Origin: Macrostomum hystrix
Taxonomy: Eukaryota; Platyhelminthes; Macrostomidae
Assembly (NCBI GenBank): GCA_950097015.1
Contig: CATNEN010000037.1
Location: forward strand, 2,881,501 to 2,945,500
Reading direction: 5' to 3'
DNA length: 64,000 bases
A program made the translations under genes and the position numbers. The notes under the pieces were generated by a model, which worked only from the letters and a program-made list of their open reading frames with translations, had not been told where the DNA came from and ran no database searches. Of this stretch, positions 59,918-64,000 are shown in pieces. How positions within the stretch are numbered: position 1 is the first letter of the stretch; every line of letters begins with the position of its first letter.

Positions 59918-62900
59918 TCAGTCTGCTGGTTCCAGCTGACTGCGCTGACGCTGCCTGCGGGCCAGAGCAAAGTCCGGCGACTTGGCGACAGTCAGCGGCT
60001 TGTCGCTTCGCTGGATTCGCATCGGCTTGTAGTGCCGAATCGGGTGCGCTTTGGGCACAGAGGCCGCCCGCAGCTGCAGGAGCTGCTCGTGCTCCCGCCT
60101 GCAGAGGCTCTCCTTGCGCTGCTGGCGGAGCTGCTCGTGGTGCCGCTCCCGCTGTTGGCGCAGCTGCTCCCATTTGGAGCGCAGCTGGCAGCGGCCCTCA
60201 GTTGCTAGGCGGGGTGCCGCCGAGGCTGAAGCCGCTCCATCAATGCTGCTGGGGCCCAGCGAATCGGTTGGCGAAGAACTCTGCAACGGCTGACTGTCTG
60301 GACTGTCCTGGGTGTCTAAAGAAAAGTCGGGGCATGAACTATTATATGTTATTAGTAAAGACTACAAAAGTATTTTATGCATATCTACTTGGTAATTTTA
60401 ATGTACTGTTCTCATGTTTTCCTCAGAAGTTACAGTTAAAAATTTATAAAGCTAATGGCAAATGTAACAAAGAATGACTCTATGGCTCATAGGCAAAATG
60501 CAGAAACTTTTTAAATGAATTTCATAGCTGCTAAGAAACTACTATAGGGTAATGTATCATCAACCGAACAGTGTATTTTCAAAACCGAACAAGAATTTTG
60601 ACTTCTTCCTTGGTCTCGTGCAAGACAGAAACAAGCTATTGTGTTTCACAGAACAACTAATTTGAAAGTTGAAGAAATTATCTACAAGCTGAGGCATGAT
60701 GTGCAATGAAGCATTAAGAGGAAAGAGAGATATTGATGTTTCAGTAGAATTTTTTATTGCAAAAGCATACTTTTTAACAACATTTTTAGTATGTACTTTA
60801 GACGAAGATTGTATGTGGTTGCTTGCCAATTAAATGACCATAAATGCAGTTATTTATAGAGCATGAAAAATGCTTTCAAATTACATAATTCATGATAGTT
60901 CACTCCTTAAAATAAGATTAAACAAATCACTCAAATTTTACAACCAAACATCAAATTCTCTGTTTGGTTTGAAGATACATGAAAATCATTGTTCGGTTTT
61001 AGATAAAAAGCAGGAATAACTTTTTTCTATTTGATAAAATAGCAAAAGCAGATACTTTTTAGAAAGATGTAACTGTTTTCTATAACTTGGCTTTTCATTT
61101 ATCATCATATCTTAAATAGAAAATCTGTAGCTTAGGTTTGAAGTTAAAAAAAATACACATTCTTGTTTGGTTGATCATACATTACCCTAACCTACAATAT
61201 GGCATTGAGCAGATATGAACAAATAATAAAAATAACAATATTCAATAAGAGCTTATAGTATTATTTACATAGTAAAGTAGATTATAGCTATTATACATAT
61301 ATATAAAGCAAACCAAAAATGCTTTAGGCCTTTTCTAATCTATAAACCTCCTGTCGAATTTGATTAATGATAGTTTTTCAAATATACTTATTTATTTTTT
61401 AGAAAAAATTGTATAATATACTCTTCTATACAACCTACAATAAAAATCTTAACTACAGGTATACATACATGCGCAACCTCCCAAATCTTAGCTGGCCGTG
61501 CGACTTAGTTTTTGCTCTCATTTGCGACTTAGTTCATTTCATTGCTCTATTTACGACTTAGTTTGCTCTCATTTGCTCTCTTTTTCTCTCCCCTTTTTCC
61601 TTTTCTTCACGCCTTCCTTTTTTGTCCCTTGGTCCCCCCTTTGATTTTTTTGCGCTTGGTCAATTGGTTTTTGTGACTTACCTTGCTTGGCCCTCGTTTC
61701 ACCCGGCCAGTTCGGCCGGGTCGGCCGGGTGTTGCGCATGTATGCAGGTATAGCCATAGGATCTAGTTTAAAATTTGCTACTAGTGTAGCACTTTTGCTA
61801 GAAGTGAAAGCTAAAGAAATATTTAAGTGGCAATGCTTATTGGCACTGAATGGTGCTGAATTATATATGTATCCATATAAAAAATGTCCACCTTATCTGT
61901 ACTACAGCTTGCTAGAGTAGTCTACCACATTGTATATGTATATGCCTGCCATGCAAATGCCTACAATGCTTTATGCAAAAAAGCTAGGCTTGGCCTATTT
62001 GATAAATTATTATTTGACATTCTATCTATTAACTGTATCATGGACCCCAGAGCAAACTTGCCTATGCCCCATAGTCCGGATCATGTCGTTTACGCCGGAG
62101 ATCTCCGGCGTAAATCTGGTTTGGGATCGGAGGCTGGCGTAAGTGCTTGGCGTAAGTATAGGCCAAAATGTGCCTTGGCGTAAGTGCTTGGCCTAAGTAC
62201 ATGGCATAAATCAAGTGGCGTAAATGTCAGCACAAATGAGATCATTCACAATCAAATGTATCACAATAGAACATAACACATTTGCGTTAATTATGATGTT
62301 AAGGAGCAGCATTAAAACAAAGTTCATTAAAATATTGCAGTTCGTATAAATGAGATAGCAGAATATCTATTGTAGGATAGCAAAAGTTTTTTTAGCTTTA
62401 ATATGCTTACTTTGATACTTGATTCAGAATTTGCAACTTGTGAGATTTTTAAACAGTTGCAACTTCTGAATTTAATTAATCACCGATTAACAAGAATTGT
62501 GAAGGACCTTTTTTTGGGTGGCGTAAGTCAGAGGGACCTTTTTTGGTTGGCGTAAGTCTGGCGTAAGTGCCAAAAAATGTTGGATTTTTCCTCCGGCGTA
62601 AGTCCAGCATGATCCGGACTATGGCCTATGCCACTGTATACAGGCTTTAGACTATTCTTTAGTTTCCAGACAAGGAAATCTAAAAGTAGGCCTACAATAT
62701 AGGTTTTATTAGGCCCATATTGCTACACCATATTCATATATTCATATTGAAATACATAGCAATTAGGGTACTTACCCCTGCTCTTTGAAGACTTTAGTGA
62801 CCCTGATGCTGTTGCACCACAATAAGTACTCTCTTCTATTACAGAAAGCTTGTCTGAAAAAATTTCATTTGCTGGCTGGTGGCTTGAAAAGCCCATTTTT

Positions 62901-63040
62901 ATTGTAGACTCTGTTGAATCTGACTGACGAAAAAACCAAGAATCATCTACCTGAGCTTGTTCAATACTTTCTAGCCTTCGTGGACAGTCGAAATCATCAA
63001 AAATATTATTATCGGAGTGTGAGTCAGGTTTAAACTCCAT
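59918..63040 (-). CDS. Short TPX2-like spindle protein
   Basis: Two exons on minus: 63040-62776 (88 codons plus one base) and 60315-59918 (stop TGA). The phases fit and give 220 residues. The C-terminal exon carries a Gln/Arg-rich helix (LRQQRERHHEQLRQQRKES), then KAHPIRHYKPMRIQRSDKPL and TVAKSPDFA, the pattern of the extreme C-terminus of vertebrate TPX2, where it serves the kinesin Eg5. The N-terminal exon has acidic/aromatic DDSWFFRQ, loosely like the DSWF of TPX2. TPX2 nucleates spindle microtubules and activates Aurora A. Vertebrate TPX2 is about 750 residues, so this is either a reduced form like Drosophila Mei-38 or has middle exons I missed in the 2.46-kb intron. That intron holds two MITEs. 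Confidence 0.65.
61464..61744. mobile_element. MITE with 8-bp duplication (281 bp)
   Basis: Inverted ends CATACATGCGCAACCTCCC and CATACATGCGCAACACCCGG, flanked by the perfect 8-bp direct repeat CAGGTATA at 61456-61463 and 61745-61752. The interior has three GACTTAGTTT blocks and GGCCGGGT repeats. Consistent with a non-autonomous hAT-like element; it lies in the TPX2-like intron. Confidence 0.85.
62069..62624. mobile_element. MITE with 8-bp duplication (556 bp)
   Basis: Inverted ends CCATAGTCCGGATCATG continuing to TTACGCCGGAG on both sides (about 32 bp), flanked by the perfect 8-bp duplication CCTATGCC at 62061-62068 and 62625-62632. GGCGTAAGT recurs about eight times inside. There is no coding capacity. 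Confidence 0.9.
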
Positions 63041-63113
63041 AGTTGGCAGTATTGAAGTTAGGAATTAAAAAAACTTATAATATGCCTAGCTACTACCTAG
63101 CTAATGAGAAAAT

Positions 63114-63590
63114 ATGTTCAGTGACGTCAAACGTTTAGCGAAAATCTACTTAAACCACACTAATCTATTAGTTGATGAAAGGATAAAGGAAATGTTGCAG
63201 TGGATACGCGTAACTAGAATTCAAGAAACGCCTTTTAAGACTCCACTTCAGTTAAGCTGTGACGCTAGTGATGCAGTTGAATGCCACGAGCACGTGAGTA
63301 AATAGCGGATATTTTAAATCAATGCGTGAAAACGCGTTCTGTCGAAGACCCGGAATGTTTAAATATGATTTTGCTTTGTGCTAAACTTTTAGTCTGCTTC
63401 CCTGTCATGGTGACAATTCCAGGACTCACTTTTACGAACTTCTGTAGTATATGCCCTTTACTCTGGCTTCTGGAAGTTTTATTCTCCTTTAGCGTCATGT
63501 AATATCCTGAGTGTTCTATCTTCGCGTGAAAATATATGTATGCGCCCCTCCCTATTAATTGCCACTCTGTATCGTTTTCTACCAGTGTGA
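63114..63590 (+). CDS. Possible small two-exon gene diverging from the TPX2-like gene
   Basis: Exon 63114-63293 (60 codons, ends at the donor GTGAGT) can be joined in phase 0 to 63423-63590 (acceptor TTCCAG, stop TGA), giving 115 residues. AATAAA follows at 63666. The first exon (MFSDVKRLAKIYLNHTNLLV) is helical and Leu-rich; the second contains LLRTSVVYALYSGFWKFY. No family is recognised. The start lies 73 bp from the oppositely oriented start at 63040, so a shared promoter is likely if the gene is real. A competing 108-codon minus ORF covers 63319-63645. The gene may also continue past the window. Confidence 0.35.
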
Positions 63591-64000
63591 CAGCCAATTC
63601 AATCGATTTTGAAGCCTCCACTATGCTATCCGTTAGACAGACCACTCTGCCTGCCTGACTATTGAAATAAACAGTTGCCGACTTCGGTGTCCATTTTTGT
63701 AAACATTAAAATCCTGTCTATTTTAGCGTAGCGCTACTTCCAACGAATTTTGAACTCATATATCCTATGGATTTTCGCATGCTGTATCGTGAACATGTGT
63801 CTAAAGTCTTAACTAAAGTTCCAAGTCCCACTATACTTCCACTAAGTTCCCACTAAGTTTCAAGTCCTAGCATTGTCTATTTTCATAATCTATTATTCTT
63901 GCTGCTCATAGGCGGTACTTTTCGGTTATACTTCTACTCAACTCATCCAAGTGCTGGGATATAGTAAAAATATTAGTTAAATATATAGTGTATTCTTATG
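63591..64000. other. Right-edge flank
   Basis: Non-coding as far as can be seen. AATAAA at 63666-63671 could end the small gene at 63114. Confidence 0.35.

Noticed and set aside
61569-61757. Lys/Arg-rich 62-codon minus ORF with a good donor, candidate middle exon of the TPX2-like gene
   Set aside because: It lies almost wholly inside a MITE with clear inverted ends and 8-bp duplication.
63319-63645. 108-codon minus ORF at the right end
   Set aside because: Its first codon is GTG, no splice context was found, and a phase-consistent plus exon with a downstream AATAAA overlaps it. Kept only as an alternative.

Overview
The window is nuclear DNA of a metazoan, most likely an invertebrate. Genes are split by GT-AG introns. 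Exons are GC-rich, while introns and intergenic DNA are AT-rich. Recognisable products are animal proteins: a TRPA1-type ankyrin channel, ZFR, eIF4E and a TPX2-like protein. Transposable elements and minisatellites take up about half of the sequence. A lophotrochozoan or flatworm-like host is possible, but nothing here fixes the phylum.

Region 1-16.8 kb (all genes on minus): the N-terminal ankyrin half of a TRPA1-like channel (12 exons, running off the left edge), then four unrelated minisatellite arrays (monomers of 16, 20, 23 and 40 bp), then ZFR in five visible exons (11721-16822), with 29-bp and 20-bp minisatellites in its introns.

Region 17-28 kb is transposon-dominated: a tRNA-derived SINE, a small foldback MITE, a 4.46-kb Foldback-like element (19237-23695) that contains an LTR, a primer-binding site and a gag gene from a Ty3-type retrotransposon, and a 3.74-kb element with terminal inverted repeats (24263-28002) that holds both a DDE transposase pseudogene and a Crypton-like tyrosine recombinase pseudogene.

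Region 28.6-37 kb: a small probable mitochondrial membrane protein (minus) and two-exon eIF4E (minus), whose intron carries a hAT-type MITE.

Region 37153-46305 is a complete, apparently recent Ty3/gypsy LTR retrotransposon. Its two 922-bp LTRs look identical. It has a tRNA-Leu primer site, gag, a textbook -1 frameshift site into a 1.6-kb-residue pol, and an extra ORF of unknown function behind its own TATA box.

Region 48.5-64 kb: a nine-exon IQ-motif protein gene (plus), a single-exon membrane protein gene (plus), two tRNA-derived SINEs, a short TPX2-like gene (minus) whose intron holds two more MITEs with 8-bp target duplications, and a possible small gene diverging from it at the right end. 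Exon boundaries were set by hand from splice sites, phase and family conservation. Repeat copy numbers are estimates.
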